A DNA stretch of 64,000 bases, taken from contig NZ_FYED01000012.1 of NCBI RefSeq assembly GCF_900187565.1, forward strand, positions 62,001 through 126,000, given 5' to 3'. This stretch comes from Pseudomonas sp. Irchel 3A7. Its GTDB lineage: Bacteria; Pseudomonadota; Gammaproteobacteria; Pseudomonadales; Pseudomonadaceae. Below, piece after piece: positions 17,628-26,376 of this stretch. Position 1 is the first letter of the stretch. Each line of letters opens with the position of its first letter. A program made the position numbers and the translations under genes. The notes under the pieces were generated by a model. That model was not told the DNA's origin, searched no databases, and was given only the letters and a program-made list of their open reading frames with translations.

Positions 17628-18236
17628 ATGAGCACTATCCGCGAGCGCAACAAACAACTGATCCTGCGTGCCGCCAGTGAGGAATTTGCCGACAAGGGCT
17701 TCGCTGCGACCAAAACCAGCGACATCGCAGCCAAGGCGGGATTGCCCAAGCCCAACGTCTACTACTACTTCAAATCCAAGGAAAACCTCTACCGCGAGGT
17801 GCTGGAAAGCATCATCGAGCCGATCCTCCAGGCCTCGACCCCGTTCAACCCTGAGGGCGTGCCCAGCGAAGTCCTGAGTGGCTACATTCGCTCGAAAATC
17901 CGTATCTCCCGCGATCTGCCGTTTGCATCCAAGGTGTTCGCCAGCGAAATCATGCACGGTGCCCCACACCTGAGCGCCGATCTGGTCGAACAGCTCAACA
18001 GCCAGGCCAAACACAATATCGACTGCATCCAGACCTGGATCGACCGCGGCCAGATCGCCCCCATCGACCCCAACCACCTGATGTTCAGCATCTGGGCGGC
18101 GACCCAGACCTACGCCGACTTCGACTGGCAAATCACCGCCATCACCGGCAAGGCCAGGCTGGATGAAGAGGACTATGAAGCGGCGGCGCAGACGATCATC
18201 CGGTTGGTGCTCAAGGGGTGTGAGCCGGATCGGTAG
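17628..18236 (+). CDS. TetR family regulator, RutR/YcdC type
   Basis: A 202-residue DNA-binding protein. The TetR helix-turn-helix covers about residues 8-55 (FADKGFAATKTSDIAAKAGLPKPNVYYYFKSKENLY), and the C-terminal part resembles the YcdC/RutR ligand domain. In E. coli RutR senses uracil, but no pyrimidine genes are nearby, so the effector and targets are open. The start at 17628 follows AAGGAACC. It is divergent from yedI with a 134-bp gap, so yedI is one candidate target. Confidence 0.85.
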   Translation: MSTIRERNKQLILRAASEEFADKGFAATKTSDIAAKAGLPKPNVYYYFKSKENLYREVLESIIEPILQASTPFNPEGVPSEVLSGYIRSKIRISRDLPFASKVFASEIMHGAPHLSADLVEQLNSQAKHNIDCIQTWIDRGQIAPIDPNHLMFSIWAATQTYADFDWQITAITGKARLDEEDYEAAAQTIIRLVLKGCEPDR

Positions 18237-18250
18237 ACCGCGCTGACTGC

Positions 18251-18341
18251 ATCGCTGGCAAGCCAGCTCCCACAGGTTTCTGTGTCGAATTCAGACTCTG
18301 TGAACGACACAAATTCTTGTGGGAGCTGGCTTGCCAGCGAT
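18251..18341. repeat. REPIN, type B pair, just downstream of RAYT
   Basis: Two GTGGGAGCTGGCTTGCCAGC elements (type B) in reversed orientation, 24 bp from the RAYT stop. RAYTs are usually flanked by the REP type they mobilise, so type B is a candidate substrate. Confidence 0.92.
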
Positions 18342-18364
18342 GAAGGCAACACGGTTCAAAGTTG

Positions 18365-18823
18365 TCAGATCCAAACTGCATCCCACAGTGGATAGTCGCC
18401 GAGCTTTTCCACCAGACCCGCCCGCAATGGATTGGCCACCACATACCGCGCCAATTTCACCAAATCCTCCTCTCGACGCAGTGCCCGGTCGTGATAACCC
18501 TGCTGCCATAGTGGTCCGCGCCTGCCACTGCAATGGTTCACCTCTCGAGTAATCAGGGACTTGGTCTCGCGCATCAATCTGCGCAAGGAGCAGTTTTCCA
18601 GCTCGACGAGCCAGTGAAAATGATCAGGCATGACCACCCAGGCCAGAGAGTTCGCCAGCCCGAGATTTTGCGCCCGGCGAAATTGGCCAACAACCAATCT
18701 GCCCAAAGCAAAATCGGCGAAAACCGGCTCTCGATGAAGGGTATTGGTAGTCAGCAAATAGATTCGATTGGGATCGGCATAGCGACCCGTTCGCAGGCGA
18801 TGTGAAGCGGGTATATCGGGCAT
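18365..18823 (-). CDS. rayT: REP-associated tyrosine transposase (RAYT)
   Basis: A 152-residue Y1/HUH-superfamily protein thought to bind and move REP sequences as single-stranded DNA. The metal-binding HUH motif is HFH in WVVMPDHFHWLVELE, and the likely catalytic Tyr is in WQQGYHDRALRREED. The N-terminal GRYADPNRIYLLTTNT is typical of RAYTs. REPINs lie on both sides (18251-18341 and 18920-19010). The gene is intact, and no terminal inverted repeats of an insertion sequence are visible. Confidence 0.93.
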   Translation of the reverse strand: MPDIPASHRLRTGRYADPNRIYLLTTNTLHREPVFADFALGRLVVGQFRRAQNLGLANSLAWVVMPDHFHWLVELENCSLRRLMRETKSLITREVNHCSGRRGPLWQQGYHDRALRREEDLVKLARYVVANPLRAGLVEKLGDYPLWDAVWI

Positions 18824-18919
18824 TCCTTTGCCTCTTTCATGATGAACTCATGAAAGGCTAGACCTGGAAATGCTGGATGATAATGCAGACTTTTAGCAGG
18901 ATGTGTCTGGCAGATAGCA

Positions 18920-19010
18920 ATCGCTGGCAAGCCAGCTCCCACAGGGTCTTCTGGTGTATGCAAAATATACTTACACCGCCAATCCTTGTGGGAGCGGGCT
19001 TGCCCGCGAT
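18920..19010. repeat. Mixed REPIN, type B plus type C, upstream of RAYT
   Basis: The left arm ends in the type B core (CTGGCAAGCCAG) and the right arm has the type C core (CGGGCTTGCCCG). The two arms differ in sequence but keep the shared GTGGGAGC head. It lies 96 bp upstream of the RAYT start. Confidence 0.9.
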
Positions 19011-19033
19011 GGCATTCACTCAGGCGCAGCTGA

Positions 19034-19474
19034 TCAAGCAGCAACCCCCGCATCCGCCCTCAACCCCAACGCCTCGATCGCATTGATCGCACACTGTTCA
19101 TCAACATCCGACAGATCCCCGCTGATCCCCACCGCTCCCAGTACGTTCCCGCCCTGATCGCGAATCAGCACACCGCCCGGTGCCGGTACGACGCTGCCCT
19201 GCCCCAGGCTGTTCAAGGCGGCGATGAACGCCGGGCGTTGTTGAGCGTCCAGCGCCAGCAGGCGTGAGCCTTTGCCCAGGGCAATGGCGCCCCAGGCTTT
19301 GCCGATGGCGACTTGCGGACGCAGCAGGCTGGCGCCGTCTTCGCGTTGCAGGGTGATCAGGTGCCCGCCGGCATCCAGCACCGCGATGGTCAGGGGGGCG
19401 GCGGAGATTGCCCGCCCGGCGTTAATGGCTTCGTTGACCAGGTTGACTGCGACTTTCAAGGTTAAAGCGCTCAT
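19034..19474 (-). CDS. glcG: GlcG/HbpS-family protein
   Basis: A 146-residue protein with the GlcG/HbpS fold (LTIAVLDAGGHLITLQREDGASLLRPQVAIGKAWGAIALG and the C-terminal GGVLIRDQGGNVLGAVGISGDLSDVDEQCAINAIEALGL). GlcG-like proteins sit in glycolate and glyoxylate operons; haem or small-molecule binding has been shown for relatives, but the role is unsettled. The ATG at 19474 is chosen because family similarity begins there. The gene is divergent from gcl and shares the palindromic operators. Confidence 0.85.
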   Translation of the reverse strand: MSALTLKVAVNLVNEAINAGRAISAAPLTIAVLDAGGHLITLQREDGASLLRPQVAIGKAWGAIALGKGSRLLALDAQQRPAFIAALNSLGQGSVVPAPGGVLIRDQGGNVLGAVGISGDLSDVDEQCAINAIEALGLRADAGVAA

Positions 19475-19567
19475 GGTGCCGTCCTCATTTTGTTTTTCGG
19501 AAAGCCGATGGACTGCGCGTGTGTGCCGCAGTCCGATGCAACAAATAGAACACAATGAATTATTTTT

Positions 19568-19577
19568 TTGTATACAA
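19568..19577. promoter_or_regulatory. Palindromic operator candidate, copy 1 (glcG side)
   Basis: TTGTATACAA is a perfect 10-bp palindrome set in an AT-rich stretch 94 bp upstream of the glcG start. The same sequence, including the following T, recurs at 19706. Confidence 0.6.
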
Positions 19578-19705
19578 TAATTATCGAAAAGCGCCACATG
19601 CGACGAAAAGCCACAGTGAATCGGGCTTCCGACGAATGAAACGACCGCTTGAGAAAATGGATTGACCTGCGCCGTCCACCGTGAATACACTCTGCGCAAA
19701 GCCAC

Positions 19706-19715
19706 TTGTATACAA
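19706..19715. promoter_or_regulatory. Palindromic operator candidate, copy 2 (gcl side)
   Basis: A second TTGTATACAA lies 27 bp before the gcl ATG, in the position expected for a repressor over the promoter or leader. The copies are 138 bp apart, which would permit looping by one regulator. Confidence 0.6.
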
Positions 19716-19742
19716 TTACAAAACGTAAAGAGGCACAAAACC

Positions 19743-21518
19743 ATGAGCAAAATGAGAGCAATCGAAGCCGCCGTTCTGGTGATGCGCCGTGAAGGGGTTG
19801 ATACCGCTTTTGGCATCCCGGGTGCCGCCATCAACCCGCTGTACTCCGCCCTGCAAAAGGTCGGCGGCATCGATCACGTCCTCGCTCGCCACGTTGAAGG
19901 CGCGTCGCACATGGCCGAGGGCTACACCCGCACCAAGGCCGGCAACATCGGCGTGTGCATCGGCACCTCCGGTCCTGCCGGTACCGACATGGTCACCGGG
20001 CTGTACAGCGCCTCGGCCGACTCGATTCCGATCCTTTGCATTACCGGCCAGGCACCCCGCGCCCGTATGCACAAGGAAGACTTCCAGGCTGTCGACATCA
20101 CCAGCATCGTCAAGCCGGTGACCAAGTGGGCGACCACCGTCCTGGAACCGGGCCAGGTGCCTTACGCGTTCCAGAAGGCGTTCTATGAAATGCGCTCCGG
20201 CCGCCCAGGCCCGGTGCTGATCGACCTGCCGTTCGACGTGCAAATGGCGGAAATCGAATTCGACATCGACGCCTACCAGCCGCTGCCACTGGCCAAACCG
20301 AGCGCGACCCGCATTCAGGTAGAAAAAGCCCTGGCGCTGCTGGATCAGGCCGAACGTCCGTTGCTGGTGGCCGGTGGCGGCATCATCAATGCCGATGCCA
20401 GCGACCTGTTGGTGGAATTCGCCGAGCTGACCGGGATTCCGGTCATCCCGACCCTGATGGGCTGGGGCACCATCCCCGACGACCACCCGCTGATGGTCGG
20501 CATGGTCGGCCTGCAGACTTCGCACCGCTACGGCAACGCCACCCTGCTCAAGTCTGACGTGGTGCTGGGCATCGGTAACCGCTGGGCCAACCGTCACACC
20601 GGTTCGGTCGATGTGTACACCGAAGGCCGCAAGTTCATTCACGTCGACATCGAAGGCACCCAGATCGGCCGCGTGTTCACCCCGGACCTGGGCATTGTGT
20701 CCGACGCCGCTGCTGCGCTGACCGTGTTCATCGAAGTCGCTCGCGAATGGCAAGCCGCCGGCAAACTGAAAAACCGCAGCGCCTGGCTGCAAGACTGCCA
20801 GCAACGCAAATCCAGCCTGCAGCGCAAGACTCACTTTGACAACGTGCCGGTCAAGCCGCAGCGGGTTTACGAAGAGATGAACCAGGTGTTCGGCAAAGAC
20901 ACTTGCTACGTCAGCACCATCGGTCTGTCGCAGATTGCCGGCGCGCAGTTCCTGCACGTCTACAAGCCGCGTCACTGGATCAACTGCGGTCAGGCAGGTC
21001 CGTTGGGCTGGACCATTCCCGCGGCGCTGGGCGTGGTCAAGGCTGATCCGACGCGTAAGGTTGTCGCGCTGTCTGGCGACTATGACTTCCAGTTCATGAT
21101 CGAAGAATTGGCGGTGGGCGCGCAGTTCAAGCTGCCGTACATTCATGTGGTAGTGAACAACTCGTACCTGGGTCTGATCCGTCAGGCACAGCGCGGTTTC
21201 GAGATGGACTACTGCGTGCAGCTGTCCTTCGATAACCTGAACGCACCGGAACTCAACGGTTATGGCGTCGATCACGTCGCGGTTGCCGAAGGCCTGGGCT
21301 GCAAGGCACTGCGTGTGTTCGAGCCGGCTGACATCGCCCCTGCCCTGCGCAAGGCCGAGGAGATGATCGAAGAGTTCAAGGTTCCGGTGATCGTCGAGAT
21401 TATCCTGGAGCGCGTGACCAACATTTCCATGGGCACCGAGATCAACGCCGTCAACGAATTCGAAGACCTGGCGCTGGTCGGCAACGACGCACCGACTGCG
21501 ATTTCGTTGCTCGATTGA
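19743..21518 (+). CDS. gcl: Glyoxylate carboligase (tartronate-semialdehyde synthase)
   Basis: The 591-residue ThDP/FAD enzyme joins two glyoxylates to tartronate semialdehyde with loss of CO2. MRAIEAAVLVMRREGVDTAFGIPGAAINPLYSAL and HVEGASHMAEGYTR mark the pyrimidine-binding domain, and SGDYDFQFMIEELAVG...NNSYLGLIRQAQ the ThDP/Mg motif. AAAGAGG precedes the ATG. It is the first gene of the operon gcl-hyi-glxR-ttuD-pyk. Confidence 0.97.
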   Translation: MSKMRAIEAAVLVMRREGVDTAFGIPGAAINPLYSALQKVGGIDHVLARHVEGASHMAEGYTRTKAGNIGVCIGTSGPAGTDMVTGLYSASADSIPILCITGQAPRARMHKEDFQAVDITSIVKPVTKWATTVLEPGQVPYAFQKAFYEMRSGRPGPVLIDLPFDVQMAEIEFDIDAYQPLPLAKPSATRIQVEKALALLDQAERPLLVAGGGIINADASDLLVEFAELTGIPVIPTLMGWGTIPDDHPLMVGMVGLQTSHRYGNATLLKSDVVLGIGNRWANRHTGSVDVYTEGRKFIHVDIEGTQIGRVFTPDLGIVSDAAAALTVFIEVAREWQAAGKLKNRSAWLQDCQQRKSSLQRKTHFDNVPVKPQRVYEEMNQVFGKDTCYVSTIGLSQIAGAQFLHVYKPRHWINCGQAGPLGWTIPAALGVVKADPTRKVVALSGDYDFQFMIEELAVGAQFKLPYIHVVVNNSYLGLIRQAQRGFEMDYCVQLSFDNLNAPELNGYGVDHVAVAEGLGCKALRVFEPADIAPALRKAEEMIEEFKVPVIVEIILERVTNISMGTEINAVNEFEDLALVGNDAPTAISLLD

Positions 21519-21529
21519 TCGTTCCCCTT

Positions 21530-21657
21530 GTGGGAGCGAGCCTGTGTGGCGAGGGAGCTTGCTCCCGCTCGGCTGCGAAGCAGTCGCAAAGCTTTTGGGG
21601 CCGCTTCGCGACCCAGCGGGAGCAAGCTCCCTCGCCACGACAAGCCTGCTCCCACAA
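21530..21657. repeat. Nested REPIN: type E inside type A ends
   Basis: The outer ends are partial type A elements (GTGGGAGCGAGCCTG and CAAGCCTGCTCCCAC). Inside them is a complete GTGGCGAGGGAGCTTGCTCC unit with its inverted copy (type E). It looks like insertion of one REPIN into another, between gcl and hyi. Confidence 0.88.
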
Positions 21658-21687
21658 GGGGTCATCACATATTTACGGGAGACCACC

Positions 21688-22470
21688 ATGCCGCGTTTCG
21701 CAGCCAACCTGTCCATGCTGTTCACCGAACAGGATTTCCTCGCCCGTTTCGAAGCGGCCGCCAAGGCCGGCTTCACGGGTGTCGAATACCTGTTCCCGTA
21801 CGACTTCAGCTCTGCCGAAATCAAGGCCAAGCTCGACGCCAACGGTCTGACCCAAGTGCTGTTCAACCTGCCGGCCGGTGACTGGGGCAAGGGCGAGCGC
21901 GGTATCGCCTGCCTGCCCGACCGCGTTGATGAGTTCCGCGCCGGGGTCGACCTGGCCATCGCTTACGCGCAGGTGCTGGGCAATACCCAGGTCAACTGCC
22001 TGGCCGGCATCCGCCCACAAGGCGTCGACGATGCCACCGTGGAAAAAACCTTCGTCGCCAACCTCAAGTACGCAGCCGACAAGCTGCAAGCGGCGGGCAT
22101 CAAACTGGTGATGGAAGCGATCAACACCCGCGACATCCCGGGCTTCTACCTGAACAACACGGCGCAAGCCCTGTCGATTCGCGAACAGGTCGGCAGCGCC
22201 AATCTGTTCCTGCAATACGACATCTATCACATGCAAATCATGGAAGGCGATCTGGCCCGCACCCTGCAATCGCACCTGGGCGAGATCAACCATGTGCAGC
22301 TCGCCGACAACCCGGGGCGCAATGAACCGGGCACCGGTGAAATCAATTACCGCTTCCTGTTCGAACACCTGGACCGCATCGGGTATCAGGGTTGGGTCGG
22401 CTGTGAATACAAGCCGCTGACCACTACTGAAGCGGGTCTGGGCTGGTTGAAAACCCATAACGCGATTTAA
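21688..22470 (+). CDS. hyi: Hydroxypyruvate isomerase
   Basis: A 260-residue TIM-barrel enzyme that interconverts hydroxypyruvate and tartronate semialdehyde. MPRFAANLSMLFTEQDFLARFEAAAKAGFTGVEYLFPY, EAINTRDIPGFYL, QYDIYHMQIMEGD and the metal and catalytic Glu region GCEYKPL fit the Hyi family. The ATG at 21688 follows GGGAG; in-frame upstream codons lie in repeat sequence and are not used. Confidence 0.95.
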   Translation: MPRFAANLSMLFTEQDFLARFEAAAKAGFTGVEYLFPYDFSSAEIKAKLDANGLTQVLFNLPAGDWGKGERGIACLPDRVDEFRAGVDLAIAYAQVLGNTQVNCLAGIRPQGVDDATVEKTFVANLKYAADKLQAAGIKLVMEAINTRDIPGFYLNNTAQALSIREQVGSANLFLQYDIYHMQIMEGDLARTLQSHLGEINHVQLADNPGRNEPGTGEINYRFLFEHLDRIGYQGWVGCEYKPLTTTEAGLGWLKTHNAI

Positions 22471-22480
22471 CGCGATACCT

Positions 22481-22568
22481 GTGGGAGCGAGCCTGCTCGC
22501 GAATGCGGTGGTTCAGTCAACACGGATATTGAATGTTCTATCGCATTCGCGAGCAGGCTCGCTCCCAC
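22481..22568. repeat. REPIN, type A pair
   Basis: An 88-bp unit with outward GTGGGAG ends, between hyi and glxR inside the glyoxylate operon. Confidence 0.93.
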
Positions 22569-22623
22569 ATAGAAGCACTCCCCTATTTGCTTGAAGCAGC
22601 AATAAAAACAAGAGGATTTTCTC

Positions 22624-23517
22624 ATGGCTAAAATCGGATTTATCGGCACCGGCATCATGGGCCACCCAATGGCGGCGAACCTGCAGAAAGCCGGTCACAG
22701 CCTGTTCCTGTCGGCGCACCACGACGCCGCGCCTGCCGACCTGGTCGCCGCTGGCGCCGTTGCCCTGGCGAACCCGAAAGAAGTCGCGCAAGAAGCCGAA
22801 TTCATCATCGTCATGGTCCCGGATACCCCGCAAGTCGATGACGTGCTGTTCCGCGCTGACGGTGTTGCCGCGGGTATCGGCAAAGGCAAAATCGTGATCG
22901 ACATGAGCTCGATCTCGCCAACCGCCACCAAAGCCTTCGCTGCCAAAATCAACGAAAAAGGCGCGCAGTACCTCGACGCGCCAGTGTCCGGTGGTGAAGT
23001 CGGCGCCAAGGCCGCGACGCTGAGCATCATGGTCGGCGGCGACGCCGATGCCTTCGAACGCGCCCTGCCGCTGTTCCAGGCCATGGGCAAGAACATCACC
23101 CTGGTCGGTGGCAATGGCGACGGTCAGACCGCGAAAGTGGCCAACCAGATCATCGTTGCGCTGAACATCCAGGCGGTGGCTGAAGCCCTGTTGTTCGCCT
23201 CGAAAAACGGCGCCGATCCCGCCAAGGTGCGTGAAGCGCTGATGGGCGGTTTCGCTTCGTCGAAGATCCTCGAAGTGCACGGCGAGCGCATGATCAAAGG
23301 CACCTTCGATCCGGGCTTCCGCATCAGCCTGCACCAGAAGGACCTGAATCTGGCCCTGCAAGGTGCCAAGGAACTGAACATCAACCTGCCGAACACCGCC
23401 AACGCCCAGCAAGTGTTCAGCACCTGCGCGGCCATCGGTGGCAGCAACTGGGATCACTCGGCGCTGATCAAAGGCCTGGAACACATGGCGAACTTCTCGA
23501 TTCGCGATAAGAAGTAA
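22624..23517 (+). CDS. glxR: 2-Hydroxy-3-oxopropionate (tartronate semialdehyde) reductase
   Basis: A 297-residue beta-hydroxyacid dehydrogenase that reduces tartronate semialdehyde to D-glycerate. The NAD(P)-binding loop is GFIGTGIMGHPMAANL, the substrate-binding motif DAPVSGGEVGAKAATLSIMVGG, and the catalytic Lys is in GDGQTAKVANQI. The C-terminal helical domain is complete. AAGAGGA precedes the ATG. Confidence 0.96.
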   Translation: MAKIGFIGTGIMGHPMAANLQKAGHSLFLSAHHDAAPADLVAAGAVALANPKEVAQEAEFIIVMVPDTPQVDDVLFRADGVAAGIGKGKIVIDMSSISPTATKAFAAKINEKGAQYLDAPVSGGEVGAKAATLSIMVGGDADAFERALPLFQAMGKNITLVGGNGDGQTAKVANQIIVALNIQAVAEALLFASKNGADPAKVREALMGGFASSKILEVHGERMIKGTFDPGFRISLHQKDLNLALQGAKELNINLPNTANAQQVFSTCAAIGGSNWDHSALIKGLEHMANFSIRDKK

Positions 23518-23538
23518 GCCCTGCCTGGCTCGCTCTCT

Positions 23539-23623
23539 GTGGGAGCGGGCTTGCCCGCGATGGCATCGACGCGGTCTGCCTGAACGACCGCAGTGCCTGA
23601 ATCGCTGGCAAGCCAGCTCCCAC
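23539..23623. repeat. Mixed REPIN, type C plus type B
   Basis: The left arm is GTGGGAGCGGGCTTGCCCGC and the right arm the inverted type B element. It lies between glxR and ttuD. This is the second of three mixed pairs in the window. Confidence 0.9.
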
Positions 23624-23672
23624 AGGATTGAGTTGTCTTCCCTTCAAATAACAAGAATTCCGGGAGCCCGCC

Positions 23673-24953
23673 ATGTCGGTCGATCCGCAACAATTCCTGC
23701 GCGAGCTGTTCGCCACAGCCATCGACGCGGCCCATCCTCAACAAGTCCTCGAAGCCCACCTGCCCGCCGATCGCAGCGGTCGGGTGATCGTCATCGGTGC
23801 CGGTAAAGCCGCGGCCGCCATGGCCCAGGTGGTCGAGCGTTGCTGGCAGGGAGAAGTGTACGGTCTGGTGGTGACGCGCTACGGACACGGCGCGCCGTGC
23901 GAAAAAATCGAAGTGGTCGAAGCTGCGCATCCGGTCCCGGACGCCGCGGGACAAGCCGTCGCCAAACGGGTATTCGAACTGGTCAGCGACCTGAGCGAAA
24001 AAGACCGAGTGATCTTCCTGCTGTCCGGTGGCGGTTCGGCGCTGCTCGCACTTCCGGCCGCCGGCATCACCCTGGCCGACAAGCAGTCGATCAACAAAGC
24101 CCTGCTCAAATCCGGCGCCTCCATCGGTGAGATGAATTGCGTGCGCAAGCACCTCTCGGCGATCAAGGGCGGACGTCTGGGCAAGGCCTGCTGGCCGGCA
24201 ACCGTGTACACCTATGCGATTTCCGATGTACCGGGCGACCTCGCCACGGTCATCGCTTCCGGCCCCACCGTGGCCGACCCAAGTACCTCGGCCGAAGCCT
24301 TGGCGATCCTCAAGCGCTACGACATTGAAGTACCCGCCTCGGTGCGTACCTGGTTGCAAAGCCCGGAATCGGAAACCGTCAAACCCGGCGACCCGAGCCT
24401 GGCCCGCAGTCACTTCCAGTTGATCGCCCGTCCGCAGCAATCGCTGGAAGCGGCGGCGGTGAAATGCCGTCAGGCCGGTTTCAGCCCGCTGATCCTCGGC
24501 GACCTGGAAGGCGAATCCCGCGAAGTGGCGAAAGTCCACGCCGGCATCGCCCGTCAGGTGGTGCAGCACGGTCAACCGTTGGCGGCGCCCTGCGTGATTC
24601 TCTCCGGCGGCGAAACCACCGTCACCGTGCGCGGTAATGGCCGAGGCGGACGCAACGCCGAATTCCTGCTGAGCCTGACCGACAGCCTCAAGGGCTTGCC
24701 GGGCGTCTACGCCCTGGCCGGCGATACCGATGGCATCGACGGCTCCGAAGACAACGCCGGCGCGATCATGACCCCGGACAGCTACGCCCGCGCCGCCGCA
24801 CTGGGCCTGAGCGCCAGCGATGAGCTGGACAACAACAACGGCTATGGCTACTTCGAGGCGCTGGACGCACTGATCGTCACCGAGCCGACCCGTACCAACG
24901 TCAATGACTTCCGCGCCATCCTGATTCTCGAGAACCCTAAACATGACGCCTGA
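23673..24953 (+). CDS. ttuD: Hydroxypyruvate reductase / glycerate 2-kinase family (MOFRL) protein
   Basis: A 426-residue protein with the N-terminal glycerate-kinase-like domain (VIGAGKAAAAMAQVVE, LSGGGSALLALPAAGITLADKQ) and the C-terminal MOFRL domain (LSGGETTVTVRGNGRGGRNAEFLLS, AGDTDGIDGSEDNAGA). Proteins of this operon position are annotated as TtuD hydroxypyruvate reductase, but the family also includes true glycerate 2-kinases; in this pathway a kinase giving 2-phosphoglycerate would link glycerate to pyruvate kinase. GGGAG precedes the ATG. Confidence 0.9.
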   Translation: MSVDPQQFLRELFATAIDAAHPQQVLEAHLPADRSGRVIVIGAGKAAAAMAQVVERCWQGEVYGLVVTRYGHGAPCEKIEVVEAAHPVPDAAGQAVAKRVFELVSDLSEKDRVIFLLSGGGSALLALPAAGITLADKQSINKALLKSGASIGEMNCVRKHLSAIKGGRLGKACWPATVYTYAISDVPGDLATVIASGPTVADPSTSAEALAILKRYDIEVPASVRTWLQSPESETVKPGDPSLARSHFQLIARPQQSLEAAAVKCRQAGFSPLILGDLEGESREVAKVHAGIARQVVQHGQPLAAPCVILSGGETTVTVRGNGRGGRNAEFLLSLTDSLKGLPGVYALAGDTDGIDGSEDNAGAIMTPDSYARAAALGLSASDELDNNNGYGYFEALDALIVTEPTRTNVNDFRAILILENPKHDA

Positions 24954-26358
24954 TAAGAAGGTCAAAATCCTCGCCACCCTGGGGCCTGCCATCGGCGGGA
25001 TCGACGACATCCGTGAACTGGTGCTGGCCGGGGTCAACATCTTTCGCCTGAATTTCAGCCACGGTGATCACGCCGATCACGCCCAGCGCTATCAGTGGAT
25101 TCGCGAAGTCGAGCGCCAGTTGAATTATCCGCTGGGCATTTTGATGGACCTGCAGGGCCCGAAACTGCGGGTCGGCAAGTTCGCCGAGGGCAAGGTGCAA
25201 CTGGTGCGCGGTCAGGCCCTGCGTCTGGACCTGGATGCCACGCCGGGCGATGAACGCCGGGTCAACCTGCCGCACCCGGAAATCATCGCCGCGCTGGAGC
25301 CGGGCATGGACTTGCTGCTCGATGACGGCAAGCTGCGCCTGCGGGTAGTCACCAAGTACGCCGACGCCATCGACACCACGGTGCTCAACGGCGGCGAACT
25401 GTCGGATCGCAAAGGCGTGAACGTGCCGCAAGCCGTACTCGACCTGAGCCCGCTGACCGCCAAGGATCGCCGTGACTTGAGCTTCGGCCTGGAACTGGGT
25501 GTGGACTGGGTGGCACTGTCGTTCGTGCAGCGTCCGGATGACATTCGCGAAGCCCGCGCACTGATCGGCGACAAAGCGTTTTTGATGGCCAAGATCGAGA
25601 AGCCCTCGGCGGTGACCCAGCTGCGGGAAATCGCCGAGCTGAGCGACGCGATCATGGTCGCTCGCGGCGATCTGGGCGTGGAAGTACCGGCCGAAAGCGT
25701 GCCGCAAATTCAGAAGAACATCATCAGTACCTGCCGCCAGCTCGGCAAACCGGTGGTGGTGGCGACGCAGATGCTCGAATCGATGCGCTTCTCCCCGGCA
25801 CCGACCCGCGCCGAAGTCACCGATGTCGCCAACGCCGTGGCCGAAGGGGCTGACGCGGTGATGCTGTCGGCGGAAACCGCGTCCGGCGAGTACCCTCTGG
25901 AAGCCGTGCAGATGATGAGCAAGATCATCCGCCAGGTGGAAAACGGTCCGGACTATCAAGCCCAGCTCGACGTCAGCCGACCGAAAGCCGAAGCCACGGT
26001 TTCCGATGCAATCAGCTGCGCGATCCGCCGGATCAGCAACGTGCTGCCGGTGGCGGTGCTGGTGAACTACAGCGAGTCGGGCACGTCGAGCCTGCGGGCG
26101 GCGCGGGAACGGCCAACCGTACCGATCCTCAACCTGACGCCGAACCTTTCGACCGCGCGCCGCTTGACCGTGGCGTGGGGGGTGCATTCGGTGGTCAATG
26201 ATCGTCTGCGCCAGGTGGATGAAGTGTGCTCGACGGCGCTGGAAATCGCCCAGGCCCAAGGCATGGCGCAGCGTGGCGACACGCTATTGATCACGGCGGG
26301 TGTGCCGTTTGGGCAGCCGGGGTCGACTAATTCTCTGCGTATCGAGACGTTGATCTAG
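24943..26358 (+). CDS. pyk: Pyruvate kinase
   Basis: A 471-residue enzyme making pyruvate and ATP from phosphoenolpyruvate. Motifs: KVKILATLGPAIGG, FRLNFSHGDHADH, MDLQGPKLRVGKF, the active-site MAKIEKPSAV and VARGDLGVEVP, and TRAEVTDVANAVAEGADAVMLSAETASGEYP. It starts 11 bp inside ttuD, so it is translated as part of the glyoxylate operon. It is probably the operon-specific isozyme rather than the sole pyruvate kinase. Confidence 0.96.
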   Translation: MTPDKKVKILATLGPAIGGIDDIRELVLAGVNIFRLNFSHGDHADHAQRYQWIREVERQLNYPLGILMDLQGPKLRVGKFAEGKVQLVRGQALRLDLDATPGDERRVNLPHPEIIAALEPGMDLLLDDGKLRLRVVTKYADAIDTTVLNGGELSDRKGVNVPQAVLDLSPLTAKDRRDLSFGLELGVDWVALSFVQRPDDIREARALIGDKAFLMAKIEKPSAVTQLREIAELSDAIMVARGDLGVEVPAESVPQIQKNIISTCRQLGKPVVVATQMLESMRFSPAPTRAEVTDVANAVAEGADAVMLSAETASGEYPLEAVQMMSKIIRQVENGPDYQAQLDVSRPKAEATVSDAISCAIRRISNVLPVAVLVNYSESGTSSLRAARERPTVPILNLTPNLSTARRLTVAWGVHSVVNDRLRQVDEVCSTALEIAQAQGMAQRGDTLLITAGVPFGQPGSTNSLRIETLI

Positions 26359-26376
26359 AGCGCCCATACCGGCCCC

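Noticed and set aside
18365..18823. RAYT considered as an insertion-sequence transposase
   Set aside because: No IS ends or target duplications are visible, and the motifs and REP flanks are those of a RAYT.
19716..21959. 747-codon open frame opposite gcl and hyi
   Set aside because: It runs across an intergenic REPIN and two certain genes, with no recognisable domain.
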